DNA of 64,000 bases from Pocillopora verrucosa (GCF_036669915.1 NC_089312.1:19374317-19438316); one strand, 5' to 3'; positions 14,101 to 26,680 are shown, counted from the stretch's first letter. A program made the numbers and translations. Notes: generated from the letters alone by a model not told the origin.

Positions 14101-17100
14101 GAGGGGTCTCAACTGAACCTTCCAGGATATTCCCAAAATGAAAAGAGACAAGAACTGATAAAAGAAATACATGGCCATTTGCGCATCTTGAGAACTTTTA
14201 TATAAGATTTTAAAGAGTTACATCCTTGTTTCCCTTTGGTTTCCTCTCCCCTGTTTAGCGTGTTTCTCCTTCTCTGCGAACTATCACTAAGAAGGCTTCC
14301 TCCTGATCATAGACAACTTTTGATTAGCCAAAAAACAACCCAAGATCCTTCAAGAGTTAATTCAACTACATGATTACCTGTATCATCTGCATCACCTATA
14401 GCACCATTATCAGAGCCATTCTCACCAGCCAGCAGTGGAACACTTGGAGGTGCAAGATAATTCATTACTATTTTCTTTATTTGTTCTTTGTCTTCACCAT
14501 GTTCACTTAGTTCCTTCTTGTCCACTCTACTTTGAATTCCCTCCTCTTGAGGTTGTTCCTTGGTCTCAGCACTTGCTATACTATCCAGCTCTACTGTATC
14601 CTTAACTTGTACTGTCTCTATCGTTTCGTTTACTTGTTCTGTCTCTAATGTTTCGTAAACTTGTTCTGTCCCTACTGTGTTGTTAACTTGTTCAATCTCT
14701 AAAAGCGCCTCTGTGCTACTTACGTCTACTGAATTAATATTCTCCTTTTGCTGTTCGTGAGACCTTTCCGTGTCTACTGTTTCTTTTTTTCTATTTAACA
14801 CAATCTGTTCATCAACTTTTGCATCTACACTTTCCGAAACTACATCACTTTCAAGTTCTATTTGTAAATCCAACCGCACAACATTGTTATTATCTAATAG
14901 GGCTTTCACATTCTTTCCTTCCACCGTTTCAACACTGCATTCTATGCCTTGAGATATAGAGTCTGTAACATCAGTGTCAGCCTTTGTAGGAACTTTCTGC
15001 TCAAGTTCGGGCAATATCCTACCGACTTGCTCTTCACCCTGTTGTGTATTCTCAAAATAATTCCGTTCTTGGCAACTGCTCTCTAACTCAGGCAGCGCAA
15101 GAGAATCTCCTTTGCTACCCTGGGACTCCACCTCGCTTTCATCATTTCCTTTATCGATTTGATTTTGAAGACCACTCGGAATGTTCACCAAACTTGGTAA
15201 CACACTCTGTCTCTCGTTTGTAAGGCTTTGTGGTCGGGAGTATTGAAGTGTCTCTAGCTCCTCGTACTGAGAAACAACTATTTTAGGAAGTTTAAAACGT
15301 TGCTTGGATAATATTTCTTCCCTCTTTTTAGCTTGCTCGAGGCGTATAATTTTCTCGCGTTCTCTTCTTTCTTCTCTTTTCTTTTTGATAACTTCATCTG
15401 GGTCGACGTAACCATCTGTTGTTAAATACAAGAAAGAGAGGGTAATCATTATAAAAGTGCACGAAACACTCAAGAATACACTGAAGGCGGTTGTTAAAAT
15501 TGAAAGATAGAATAGCAGCATAATCTTTTGTACAACAGCAAAGGGACTGCTAGTGCACAAAGTAAGGGCCTTACTGACGCTACTTCATGTGCATCTCACA
15601 GAGTCTCGCAGAGCCGCGCGGAAGATTTGCAAGCTGTCTTGGTCAACTCCTCTTAGACCAAGGAACACGAACCAGTTCGAGATCCTCAGGCAGCGGTGCC
15701 AATGAGAGCGTTACCGCAGGCTAGGGTCTTGGTACCAATAAACCCGCGTCTCTGTCTGCTGGAGCGATTTTCAGTTGTGTGTTGAAAGCAATCAGATCAC
15801 CTCACTCTGCGATTAGACGGGAAAATTCGCGCCACTTCCTCGACCAATCACAAGGAGATGTAAAGCTGAACCTAGTCGTGTCAAAATGACTTGCCTCTAT
15901 GTATTCATTGGCTCTCGTGATCTTATCTTTAGTGTTGGTTTACTGACTAAACCAATGTTACCTCTGTTCTTCCTGAAGTTGTTCAGTCTATTATCGTGTT
16001 CTGTTCCTGAGGACTTGCTTTGGTTTGACCACTGATCCCACATGTCACGAATCTTTTGAATTCTCTCGACAATCCGCCTATGACGCTGACATGAAAGAAA
16101 TAAAATCTCCATTGGTTTAAAAAACTAAAGTTCCACGGAGTTTCGAACTTTAAATTTTCAAGTTCACCATTTGCAATTCATAGAAATATTTTCCAATCTT
16201 ATTCCTCTTTGTTCTTTCTTAGTTCAGCATTACCCTTTTTTTTTTTTTTTTTTGCTTTGTTTTTTTTTTCTTTTCATTTTTTCTGACTTACCCGGATTTT
16301 ATATTTTGTAAATTCTTAGGAGATGAGTAACTTCCCCTAAAGTCTCACTTAATTTAAACGTATCTTAATTTTACTTAGTTGAAATGTAGAGCACAAACCT
16401 CTTGTTTCCTCAAATCATCATCTGTTTTCATCCTACGTTGTTGTCGTTTAAGAGCAGAGAGCGTCCTTTCGTGGGAACATCTTGGAACATGTGGACAGGG
16501 ATCCTGTATTAACAACGAAAAAAAAAACCACACAAATCAGCGTTAATAAATACTTACACAAAGAGACAAGGGCCCCAATTCCATTAAACACGTTTACTTA
16601 ACTACTCTTTAATACGCACGTAAAGCAGAAGTACATTCCTACTTCCTAAGGAACCGAAAAACGACTTTTACGAAAATATACTAGCATACACTGCAAAGAG
16701 GGAAAAATAAACGGGAATATACCATGAGACAAAAAGAAAACTTACCAAATGCTGAGGTAATAGGCGAGACAAGAAAAACTCGTGGGAAAAAGGTTTACAT
16801 CAACGCGAAAATAAAACACACTGCTACAAGGGGCGTGAGACATGGTATAGGAAGGGCGGCATAATTTACATAAAGTGCGAAAATGATGGCGGATAAACGA
16901 AAGGTGTAAAAACGAAAAGAATAAGCGTAAAGAAATGGGTGCAGAAATAGACGACCGGCTAAACTGCAGAATACCCTGCCACTCATTTACATGTCATTGA
17001 ATAAGAATAGCATCTATTCTGTTAAGCCTCGTTCTTGAAAGCCTCACGACACATATAAATGAGGTGGACCAAAGTGGCAGGGTATTCTGAAGTTACTCCA

Positions 17101-20100
17101 TACGACCTATACGTAAGAAAACAAAAAAATATACATTCGCCACAACACTTACATCTTGTTACATTAACTGCGACATTCAACAAGGAAAAACGTCGACATT
17201 AACATTGTTCGTGAATGATCGATTCAGTTCTAACAATATTAAAAGCACCCTATGCTTACCAAAAACATGTCACTGGTGCGTCTTAACAGCTCAGCATTTC
17301 TTATGAATGTCTCATAGCAATTAGTCTTCTGCAATGAAAGAATCAACATCACTGACACTACAGTTTTTACAGTTACTTCAGGTATGATCCTTTTATGATC
17401 ATGATAGGAAAAAATTATTATATTCTGCAATTGTCTAGCTCCATTCTCTGTTTGTTTTATTGTATAAAAATCACTTGGTAACAGCAACAAAGATCCAAAA
17501 GGAATGGAAAAAGACAGGGTGAGAAAACCTGCAAGAGGATATGTAAGGAGGTAAGAGAATTCCCATATAAATTTTGTTGGATTTTAAACAATTTAAACAT
17601 CAATTCAATGACACACTTTTCTTTAATGGAAATTTTTTCAATCCAACTAACTTCTCATCTTCTTATGTTTCAAACTATGGCAATTTTCTTGAAACAAAGC
17701 AAAACCAACAGTGCATTGCTTACCATATTAAGATATTATTTGTGCAATGTACAACCCAACATTGTTTATGCATTCTGCAGCATAAATACTCCATAACTAG
17801 AAAGTATTACATGAATTATTATAGAAATCAAAAGCCACACTATCTAACACAATCAATGTAACATCTTTAATGAAATGCTGCTCATAGTTTGAATGGATAT
17901 TTTTTAAATGTTTCTGAAAAAATGCAAACAGAAACACTTTCATATTACTTCTATCTTCAGCCCTTTACAGATCTTCAAAACATTCTAAGACCGACAATCT
18001 TGCAGAATATTTCAAAGACAGATCTTTTATACTGTAATATAAATTTTGCCAAAGTTTGCCTGAAATTGTGTATGGTGGTGAGAAGTTCTTACCTTATTAC
18101 TGGGTAGCCAGACTCCTAGAGGATCCAGCCACGTTGGAAGAGATGATTGATTCTGACTCCTTGTTGGTCTTCTGCAACTTTTGCTTGGAGACGGTGATTG
18201 TGCAGGAGTGCGATATGGTGCAATATCACCAAAGTAAATGCTACTTGTTCCTTCAAGAAGTCCATTGCTCTCCCTTGAACATTCCTAGAACAATTTAAAA
18301 GTAAAGAACAGTCATTTGTAAATCAGGACTCAAGAGAAAGCTACATTTAAATAGTGATTAGAGTAATCATATGAGATTATCCAAAGGAACCTCAATTGTA
18401 TGAATTTCTTTGCAATTTAAGGGAATCTTAAAATTTTAAATTCAATCTTAAGACTTTTGGCTTTCATCAAGATTCATAAGAAAGCAAACGTATCCCTGAG
18501 GACTAGCCCATGATGTACCAGTAACAACTGAAGAACTGAGAGTTCTGCAAGCTCCCTCTCTGTCTTCTTCTTAATCTTTTCAATTACAATCAGATTTCCC
18601 TTAATTGTCATATTTTAGTAGAATCTTAACAAGGACAATGTCCTATCCCCCTTCAATCATTAGTCTACTAATGAAAGTCATGTGTTACAAGTGCATGTAC
18701 TGACTGCTGACTGATAGAAGGCAAACCTAAATTTAAGTTTTGCCGCTGCAACTCTGAAATGGTGGTAACAAGAGAGAGTTAAATTATCAAAAATTACATT
18801 TATAATTTTGGAAATAAATTTTGTCATTGCCCCAAAGTTAATACACACCATTCTTAGAATTCTTATGTAAATCATCTAGATTTTTTTACATATTTTTACT
18901 ATTGTTGACCTCTTTATTACTTTTTTAAGTTTTAGTTTGTAAACTGAGAGATTTCATAAAAAAGGTTGTGGTTATTCATCATGGTGAATAACAATAAAAG
19001 CTAAGTTTTCCGTTTGTCTCATGATGTAGTCATGTGTGGTGTAAATTGCAACATTTCAACTGCATACTTCTAGTCTTCTTCAAGCAAATGACAATGTGAA
19101 GAAGACTAGCATTATGCAGTCGAAACATCACGATCTACATCACATGTGACTACATCGTGAGACAAATGGAAAACTTAGCTTTTATTGTTAATCTAAGAGA
19201 TATAATTTTTTATCTAGAGAAGAATTATGGAGACTACCAATACTACATCTAAGCTTAATTATCCATGCATTTTTAATTGCTTCGTAGTAATCCTCTACTG
19301 GAGGACAGACACATTGATGACACCACCATGAACAACTCTTTGCTTTTTTATTTCACATAGTATGTGTTGAGCTACTAACTGTGTTTTGATGAACAAGAAA
19401 GCAGTTTAATCAACTCTGTTTCATTATGGTGGCTGAGAAAGGAGAGTTACATGCTGAGTTTCTTCTTAAAATATAAGAAGGTCAATATGGAATGAATTCA
19501 GTTTATTGACCTTCATCTGTTCAACAATGGATCATAACAGATATCAAACAGCAGTGATACACTTGACTGCACCTTGTATGCCATTTTCCTATTTTTACCA
19601 CATTTTGATGTCATCAGTAATCTCTAGAATAGCAACAGCCCAACATGGGACCTCCTTAGACTCTAAAAACTTAATTTAATCTGTTATGATCCATTGTTGA
19701 ACAGATGAAGGTCAATATGGAATGAATTTAGTTTATTGACCTTCATCTGTTCAACAATGGATCATAACAGATATCAAACAGCAGTGATACACTTGACTGC
19801 ACCTTGTATGCCATTTTCCTATTCTTACCACATTTTGACGTCATCAGTAATCTCTAGAATAGCGACAGCCCAACATGGGACCTCCTTAGACACTAAAAAC
19901 TTAATTTGCAAAATACTAACCCACTGGGATGACGATATTTTAAGAAGAAACTCAGCATGTAACTCTCCTTTCTCAGCCACCATAATGAAACAGAGTTGAT
20001 TAAACTATATGCCAAAATTTTCTGCTTTCTTGTTCATCAAAACACAGTTAGTAGATCAACACATACTATGTGATTTTCTCAGCCACAAATTTAGAAATAA

Positions 20101-20928
20101 AACAAGATGCATAAAAGTGAAAGATGGAAATATCTGAAGGCTATTTAATTGCTTTGTTTTGTATACACCTCATAGGGTAAAAGAAAAATTTGAATAACAA
20201 GAACACCCAACAGACAGAATGTTCAAGATTTAAATAATAACCCTGAGGGCGCTACATACTTATCTCTTCCAAGTAAATTAAGAGAGCTCCAAATATGACA
20301 AAAATGCATTTTACCGACACCTTTAAACCAAAAGAAATTTGCCTATAATTTTTCTAAAAGTTTGTGTCTCAGTAGTTTACCTTTGGTAAGAAAGTTGAAT
20401 ATTAATTTGTTAACTGGTTTGATTTCACAAAGTTACTGCGCTACAGCGTTGCAAATTTCTAAGAAAAAAATTACCTAACAGCTGTACAGAAAAATGCACA
20501 ATATTTACCTTCTTATCAACCGTACTCGACGAGACTTAACAGCGAGTAATCAAGGCTCACATTGGCTAAATTTCAGTAAAATTTCTAATGTGATCAGTCG
20601 ACGTTAAACTTAGCAGATAAACTGTTGTATCAACAATGGTGTCTAAAGTTCGAGAATAATGTGGTGTAAATTTTTCAAAAGATTATTTTTGTTCCATGTA
20701 AAATCCAAAATTATTAAGTATAGCCAATTTTGTATCCTTTTTAACACGTATTTGCTATGTTTGCAGACCACTCACCGGTCTGTTGACATTTCTTCCACTC
20801 TTCGATTGTCCGTCCTTGAACTGAGCTGTCTTGGACGAAACTTCGTGTAAACTCAATCTGTAACTTTTCTTCTCTGGAGAGACAGCACTCTTGGGCTCTT
20901 TGATTTGTAAATACGGTAAGGCCTGCAT
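5196..20928 (-). CDS. Discoidin (F5/8 type C) plus EF-hand protein, 16 exons
   Basis: Exons in transcript order: 20928-20776, 18284-18093, 17328-17260, 16503-16399, 16085-15962, 15415-14378, 13923-13697, 13589-13452, 11849-11708, 10823-10602, 9409-9357, 8999-8735, 8289-8035, 6912-6842, 6702-6595, 5441-5196. Every junction keeps phase, giving about 1135 residues. The ATG at 20928 is the first after an in-frame stop. Residues 1-560 are charged, with a basic helix and a 10-residue repeat around TEQVxET. Residues 563-729 form a full F5/8C domain (VGNGLITNDAMRASS, QYLEVDLGA, FVRFIPQSW, MRVEVYG). Residues 730-994 are Glu- and Lys-rich linkers. From about 995 comes an EF-hand region with one canonical loop (DEDKDGFLFPED) and degenerate ones after it. 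No signal peptide or membrane segment is seen, so the protein looks intracellular, which is unusual for a discoidin domain. I do not recognise a named orthologue; function unknown. Confidence 0.85.
6384..6540. repeat. Two-copy direct repeat in the last intron of the discoidin/EF-hand gene
   Basis: The words gcgtctgt...aatagatca recur about 115 bp apart (near 6384 and 6498), and two tgacgtca-containing stretches lie between them. It is probably part of an interspersed repeat. No coding content. Confidence 0.35.
16967..17089. repeat. Short perfect inverted repeat (foldback)
   Basis: A 17-bp arm at 16967-16983 (cagaataccctgccact) is perfectly inverted at 17073-17089, and weaker pairing continues inward. 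The core is non-coding. It lies in the intron between exons 3 and 4 of the minus-strand discoidin/EF-hand gene. Probably a small MITE. Confidence 0.6.
18987..19191. repeat. Foldback MITE-like element, about 205 bp
   Basis: The outer arm aataacaataaaagctaag at the left is matched by cttagcttttattgttaat at the right, and pairing continues through gtctcatgatgtagtcatgtg-like sequence and a central agtcttctt/aagaagact pair, so nearly the whole unit could fold on itself. It lies in intron 1 of the minus-strand discoidin/EF-hand gene. Confidence 0.7.
19354..20072. mobile_element. Long-TIR non-autonomous element with an internal duplication
   Basis: The left arm starts cacatagtatgtgttga at 19354 and is inverted at 20056-20072 (tcaacacatactatgtg). 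Pairing extends roughly 120 bp inward, through heart words such as gaacaagaaagcag and gaaaggagagttacatgctg. Between the arms a block beginning gtcaatatggaatgaatt occurs at 19481 and again at 19711, a 230-bp direct duplication. Inside it, a caacaatggatcataacag-type word occurs in both orientations. No transposase frame is present. Confidence 0.65.
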
Positions 20929-21344
20929 TTTGACTGAGCCTTGACCACCAATTAATATCAAATTAAGCCATCACGAATTTGCTTACATTCGTACAACTTG
21001 GTTGCTAATGAAGCTAGGCCAGGTTACCTAGCATAATTAAATTCCTCCACATGCCGTCGTTTGGTTAATATTTACAATTCAATTAGATTAACCTCAAAGT
21101 CATTATCCGATCGTGAAAAGTCAGCTGACATGCTCTGGGTCTGAGACTTCACTGATATTAGAATGTCTGCCCTTTCTTCTGAAGAGCCGGTGAATGAGGT
21201 AAAAACGGAGGGAAACCGCGCGATCCGCCTCTCAAACGTAAGTGTTGTCATTTTTTGGTTGCCGCCAAGCCGATATTGCACCAATATTTGTTGATCGATA
21301 CAAGCTCTCAAGCGGGAAGTACAAAAGGTAAGTTTCCCTGAGCG
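20929..21344. promoter_or_regulatory. Divergent intergenic region, likely shared promoter
   Basis: Only 416 bp separate the start codons of the minus-strand discoidin/EF-hand gene (20928) and the plus-strand JIP1-like gene (21345), so their promoters must overlap or lie in an upstream exon. Two strong plus-strand donor sequences (caaac|gtaagt near 21236 and aaaag|gtaagt near 21329) hint at alternative non-coding first exons for the JIP1-like gene. No TATA box could be assigned. Confidence 0.45.
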
Positions 21345-24300
21345 ATGCTAAATTCGGCAGCCTCTACATTAGTGGACTCTGATCTTGCAAGAACAGGTGA
21401 AAGAGAAACAATTGGTCGAAACATAACTTCACTGTACGGGAATGCGAAGAACAATACAGAAACCCTGAAGGAACAATTGGAAACTTTCACCATTAAAAAC
21501 AAAGATGTGTTGAGGGATCACAGAGATAAAATGACAAGCCGAACTTCGACCGTAGAAGAAAACGGACATGTCAAGCAGTCTCGAGATGTCGGAAATGTCT
21601 CCGAACAAAAGATAATGAGTCCAAAAACAGAAAGAGGAAGAAGACTCTTACCAGCAACTCCAAAGTCACTTTATTTATCCCAGAGTCCAGTGACTCCGTC
21701 GATTAATTATTCAGCTGAAATTGTGACATTAAAATCCAAACGACTGAGTACGTCCTCATCACGAAGCAGTAATACTTCTTTATCTTCGGAAGATGACCTC
21801 GGTAGATCGAAAATCAAACAAACCCACATTGCGCTTTATAAGTTCGTGGCCCGACACGACGACGAAGTTAGCTTGGAAACTGGAGATGCGGTTCATGTGA
21901 ACAAGAAGGATGAAGATCTGTGGTTCGTAGGGATTAATTTGCGGACCGGCGAATCAGGAATTTTCCCATCTCGCTACGTCTCTGATATTTTGCGAGAAAG
22001 CGACGTTCAAGGTTAGAGTGATATTCTTGTCAGAAAAATAGCTCGGGTCTAACATTCAACTCTATTTTCTTTGTTTAACTTTGAAAAGAATGAAACAATT
22101 TCCTTTCAGCTTTTATGGATTAGGAAACAATGGAAATAACAACAAATAGCAAATAAGTGATAACCAGCTTCCTAAAATGAATGAAACATATAATTATGTA
22201 GGTGGTAACTTCTTTATTATTCAAATTACTGCCATCAACATCGGTGTTGTCGTCATTACAAACAAATAAATGGATTGCATGCTAGAGAGCCTTTCTAAAA
22301 ACAGACGTTGATTACGTAATAAAGGCAAAGCATGTTTGTTCAAAAATTACACTTTTGTTGCTGGCCCAAAGCAAGCAAATTTATCATAACTCGATTTTTC
22401 TAATAAATCAAACTCTCAAAGTGATCTCAATTGAAATTTTTTTTGGTTAAGAGTCTTCATTGACTAATATTAGTTAACAATTATTCATTTTCACCGACAT
22501 TAAGGTGAATAATTGTTTTAACAATACACCAGACTAGAGCCAGAAAAATGGTCGGAAATGAAGTTCTTGAGGGGCTATTTTCCTCTGGCAGCTTGGAGAT
22601 TCATAGCACTAACTAATCACTTGCGAGGCTAAATTTTGCCACTACTATGATCAAGACTAGAAATATAAGTCAGCAAATTTTGAAAAAAAATAAGTTTACA
22701 AAAATAATTATTTAATTCTACTAAGAGCATATATGATCTAAACATATATATTATAAATAAAGCAGTCAGCAAGACATATTTTCTACTCTTTCAGACAATT
22801 CCAAAAGAGGTACACAAGTGAATCAGTTCAGTGTCAGGTATGTACAATGTAACATTTGGGTGTAAAATGGAAAGAGAAAGCATCTTTAATTTCAAATATA
22901 GCAAGTGTACTATCTCTATATTTACAATATAGGTTATAAAATGATTCCAAGTTTTATTTATAATTAGAGAGTATTGTCAGGTAAACTCTTCTAGGATTGA
23001 AAAAAAATCAGCAAGAGCTCATTGTGGTCTTTATAAGTGGATTTTTGGAGTGTAATATTAAAAAGATATTGCTTAAGAAATTATTACACATCAGTAATGT
23101 ACATATTACTTTGTACTGTTTGGGATTAGTTGACCAGATTGATATGCTCTCAGTTAAAGAGCGTGTTAACACTTTAGCAGATGAAAAATGAAAAATTTGT
23201 CAAGGAGTTGTTTCATTTAGAATGAATTAGAAACCTAAGAACTGAAAAATGATTTGTTCTCAGTAATCATTTTCTTCTGGGCCACTTATCATAAGTTCTT
23301 TTTTAATTGAATTTGGAATTGACATTCCATTGAATTGAACTTGAATATTTAATAAACTAAAATTGAATTATCTTTGATGTGCGATCAAATTTCATGGCTC
23401 TGAAATTTAATATAATTAAATAATAATTTAATTAAGCATTGAATGTTACCTAATGGTCTATCACATACCACCTATGGTTAGCCATTTGATAATAATTACT
23501 AAATAAGCAGTACAGAAAATACTAATACAGTTATCAAGTCTGTTAAATGTAAAAAACCTCAGTGGTAATCATTGTATAAAGAACCTCTCAAGAGCTTTGA
23601 CCCAAGATTTTAATTTTTTATGGGGTTTTGTTACATTATTAAGGTAGACAATGCTCTTACTCAATTTAATTTCAATTTTCACTTTCCATGTGCATGAGCT
23701 CATAGAGATGTAAAAGAAACAGTGCTGGACATGAAGAAAAGCCATTGAAATCATTTTGTTACAATTTTTTTCTTAACTGCAAAATATATTGAGTGATTAA
23801 GTTTATGAAATCAATGTAAACATCTATTGAACACTTTTCTGGAAGGAACTTTATGTTTCTTGTTTTCATACTCTTAAGATTTCTCGGATCAGTTGAAGTG
23901 AGTGGCTTCAAGGGAAATGATATCATATGTGATGCTATGAGAGAGGTATGCTTGAGTTTTTTGCCAGTGTTATTACAGTTTGTTTTCTTTCTTTTTTCCA
24001 TTTGAAAGGATTCATCTCTGTATCTCAAAATCTTTAAAAACATCAGATCCTTCTGATACCTTGTAAAAGCAAGTGATAGATGAACACCAGTCCTTTGCTT
24101 GTATGATCCATCCTTACTGAACCTCTCACTTGTTTTTTCTTTTATTCCCCCCCCCCCCCTGAAAAGAACTGCCAGGCTGTTTTGAAGACTATCAGCTACT
24201 TTCAAGAATCCTGCTTGCACCCATTGCATTCATAAATGCATAAATTTTACAATTCAACAGGCCTTTGTATAGGTTGTGTAACATGGTGTACCTTTGATGT

Positions 24301-26680
24301 TGGGATCCAATATTAGGGGTCTGCAGAGTCCTATACATCAAAACCTTTTTTTATTATAATAATAATTATAATTTTTTAACACCTTTCAGATTGTAAAACA
24401 GCATCAACTGACATCAGTTACCAAACCCCCAGCATGTTTACTGGATGTCAGTGAGAGAGGAATCAGAATTACTGAACATCCTCAAGGTCCATTAGGAGGG
24501 AAGGTAAAGTGTATTTATTGTTTATCTACAGTGCAGATGTCACATTACATACAGTGTTCTCCTAATATTAAGTACAGCAAAATTTTCTTGAATTCCAACC
24601 AATCTTAGCCGTTTATAAAAGGTACTACAAGTGGTAAATTTGACCAGTTACTACCCAAAAAGGATAACACTATGCATTTGAACTTTATAGTCCATTGAAT
24701 GTTGGTTATGACTTGTTGTTTGGTGCACTATTCATCACCATAAGCATGGGTACATAACTGCTATCTCTCTAAGGGGAATACAGCATGGTGTACATATGAA
24801 TGTTGAATGTGTTGAAATCTGTTTAAAAGTCTTGATATAATTCTCAGCTTATCTTGGCCTAAGAGGAAATGATTTCTGTGTTTCCAAATTGATGTTTGGA
24901 CCCTCCCTACCAGGAATTCCTGGATCTGCCCCTGTGACTGAATTTTAACCTGTAATATATATTTCTTGCAATTTACACAATGCTATATGTTGTGCTGGTG
25001 ACAAGGTAGGGATTCAGTGGTGATCTCTTTTTTTGCTATCATTTCAGGACTCTGCATCTAATAAGAAATCAAGCAGACGTAAACTAGGAAAACTTTTTGA
25101 CAGGGATGGAAAGGTTTACAGTTATTTTCTTACAACAAATCAGGTTTTTGTTATAGTTCAGTTGCTGGGAGATACAATGGCCTAATAATCAGTGCACTGG
25201 ACTCTAGGTTGAGTGTCCAAGGTGTAAGACATGGCCAGGTCAATGTGTAGTGTTGTTGTACAAGATACAATACTCCAGCAGTGCCCTTCTCCACCCAGGA
25301 GTATAAATGGGTACTAGCAAATTGTCAGGGAAGCCTGATGAAATGCTGGAGGGTACCCTTAGGATGAGTGGCATCCCATCCAAGGGGGAGTAGTAACACT
25401 CCTAGTCAATTCATGCTACATGGAAACTGGGATAGGCTCTGGCTGGAAAAAAAAGGAAAAAATAAACAAGGAGGCTGGTGATAACATCCCTGTTGCATTC
25501 TGTTATGCCAAAATGGTGAAAATAAAATCTTTGAAGTTGTTGAAGCATTCACCGGTTGGATTCAATCTCTATTACCCAAGGGTGGGTGTTTGTTACTGTT
25601 ACTGTAATGCTTATATACTGTAGAATGTTCTGGAGTAGCTTATGCCGCTTTATTTCACCTTTACCACCCTCTCCCAAATGAAGAAAAGAAATATTAAACC
25701 CAACAGTGTTTGTTTGTTTTTTCGTAGGAAACTTTAACGCAATCTCACTATTTTGCATTAAAGAATGTAACGTTTTGTGGTTGTCATCCACAAAATGCCA
25801 GGTACGCTAGAAAAGTCTTTTTTTTCTTCGTAATTTTAACTACAGATTTTTTTAATTGAAAGTCAATGCGCACATTCTAACGACTAGTTTTTCTGTTTTC
25901 CAGATTCTTCGCCTTTATCACGAAACATCCTGAAGATCACCGATTTGCGTGTCACGTGTTTATGTCGGAATACTCGACCGAGCCAGTAGCAAATGCTGTA
26001 GGGTAGGGAGTTTCTCAATGTTTTCTAGATCTTTTTATTTTATTTATTTCTGTATGTTATATTTTTCTGTTAATCTTCTTTAAGAGTGGATCAAGCTACA
26101 ATACACACCAAAGAAACTAAACCCTCTTTGGAGGTTCTATTTCAGAGTCAACCTCCTTAAATTATTTTATAGTTAATCTCTCGTGTTAATTGAAGAATAA
26201 ACGAAGAAGACTGGATGGGTAACGTTTTTGTCCACATAAGCTGCATTTGCCCTTTTGGGTTGGCTATCTGTTAGGTGTTCCTCAAATATACGAAATCCTA
26301 AGATGGATTACCCCTAAAGTAGATCTTAATGTGGATAATTCAGTCCCACGGCTTGATCGTCGTCACTTGTGATAACTTTGGCCCCCCTTAGCTTGACTCA
26401 ACGATCACTGGTAACATTTCAGTTTCATGATGGCCAAGACAATGTTGCCGAATGACAGTGGGCTTTTTGATGTACTGCGTTTGCTGAAATGCTTTCTCCT
26501 GTTTGGCTGAGTTCAGTCCGGCATCATTTGGCTTGAAATAACGGACATAGACACTCTTTCTTCCGTTAAAAGTACTAATCGAGTTTTATCTGCTCTTGTG
26601 ATTACAGGCTTGCCTTCAAGAAGTTTTATGCTGAATTTCTCGACTATCAAGCTCCTATAGAAGATTTCTATATCGAGTGA
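21345..26680 (+). CDS. JNK-interacting protein 1-like scaffold (SH3 + PTB)
   Basis: Exons: 21345-22011, 22795-22837, 23095-about 23188, 24390-24503, 25048-25113, 25728-25801, 25904-26002, 26608-26680; about 409 residues. The ATG at 21345 has an in-frame TGA six bases upstream. The SH3 domain spans about residues 160-216 ([31 protein letters not shown]). The PTB domain follows over exons 3-8 ([52 protein letters not shown]). The tail [11 protein letters not shown] matches the kinesin-light-chain-binding tail known in JIP1. Known role of the family: scaffold for MKK7-JNK signalling and kinesin-1 cargo adaptor. A possible JNK docking site is at residues 97-111 ([15 protein letters not shown]). 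The N-terminal region is much shorter than in vertebrate JIP1. Exon 3 aligns with the first PTB strand but lacks a GT donor at its expected 3' end, so that junction is unresolved. An AATAAA lies at 27514. Confidence 0.85.
25165..25445 (+). repeat. SINE-like interspersed repeat, copy 1
   Basis: This copy lies in an intron of the JIP1-like gene. It shares long near-identical stretches, including agcctgatgaaatgctgga and gggtaccctt, with the inverted copy at 52212-52420. The 5' part has a tggcctaata A-box-like and a ggttgagtgtcc B-box-like word, suggesting a tRNA-derived SINE. The exact ends are uncertain. Confidence 0.55.

Noticed and set aside
14770-14952. Plus-strand 60-residue frame
   Set aside because: Antisense to the large exon 15415-14378.
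23759-24229. Minus-strand 156-residue frame
   Set aside because: It lies in an intron of the JIP1-like gene and has no domain or splice support.
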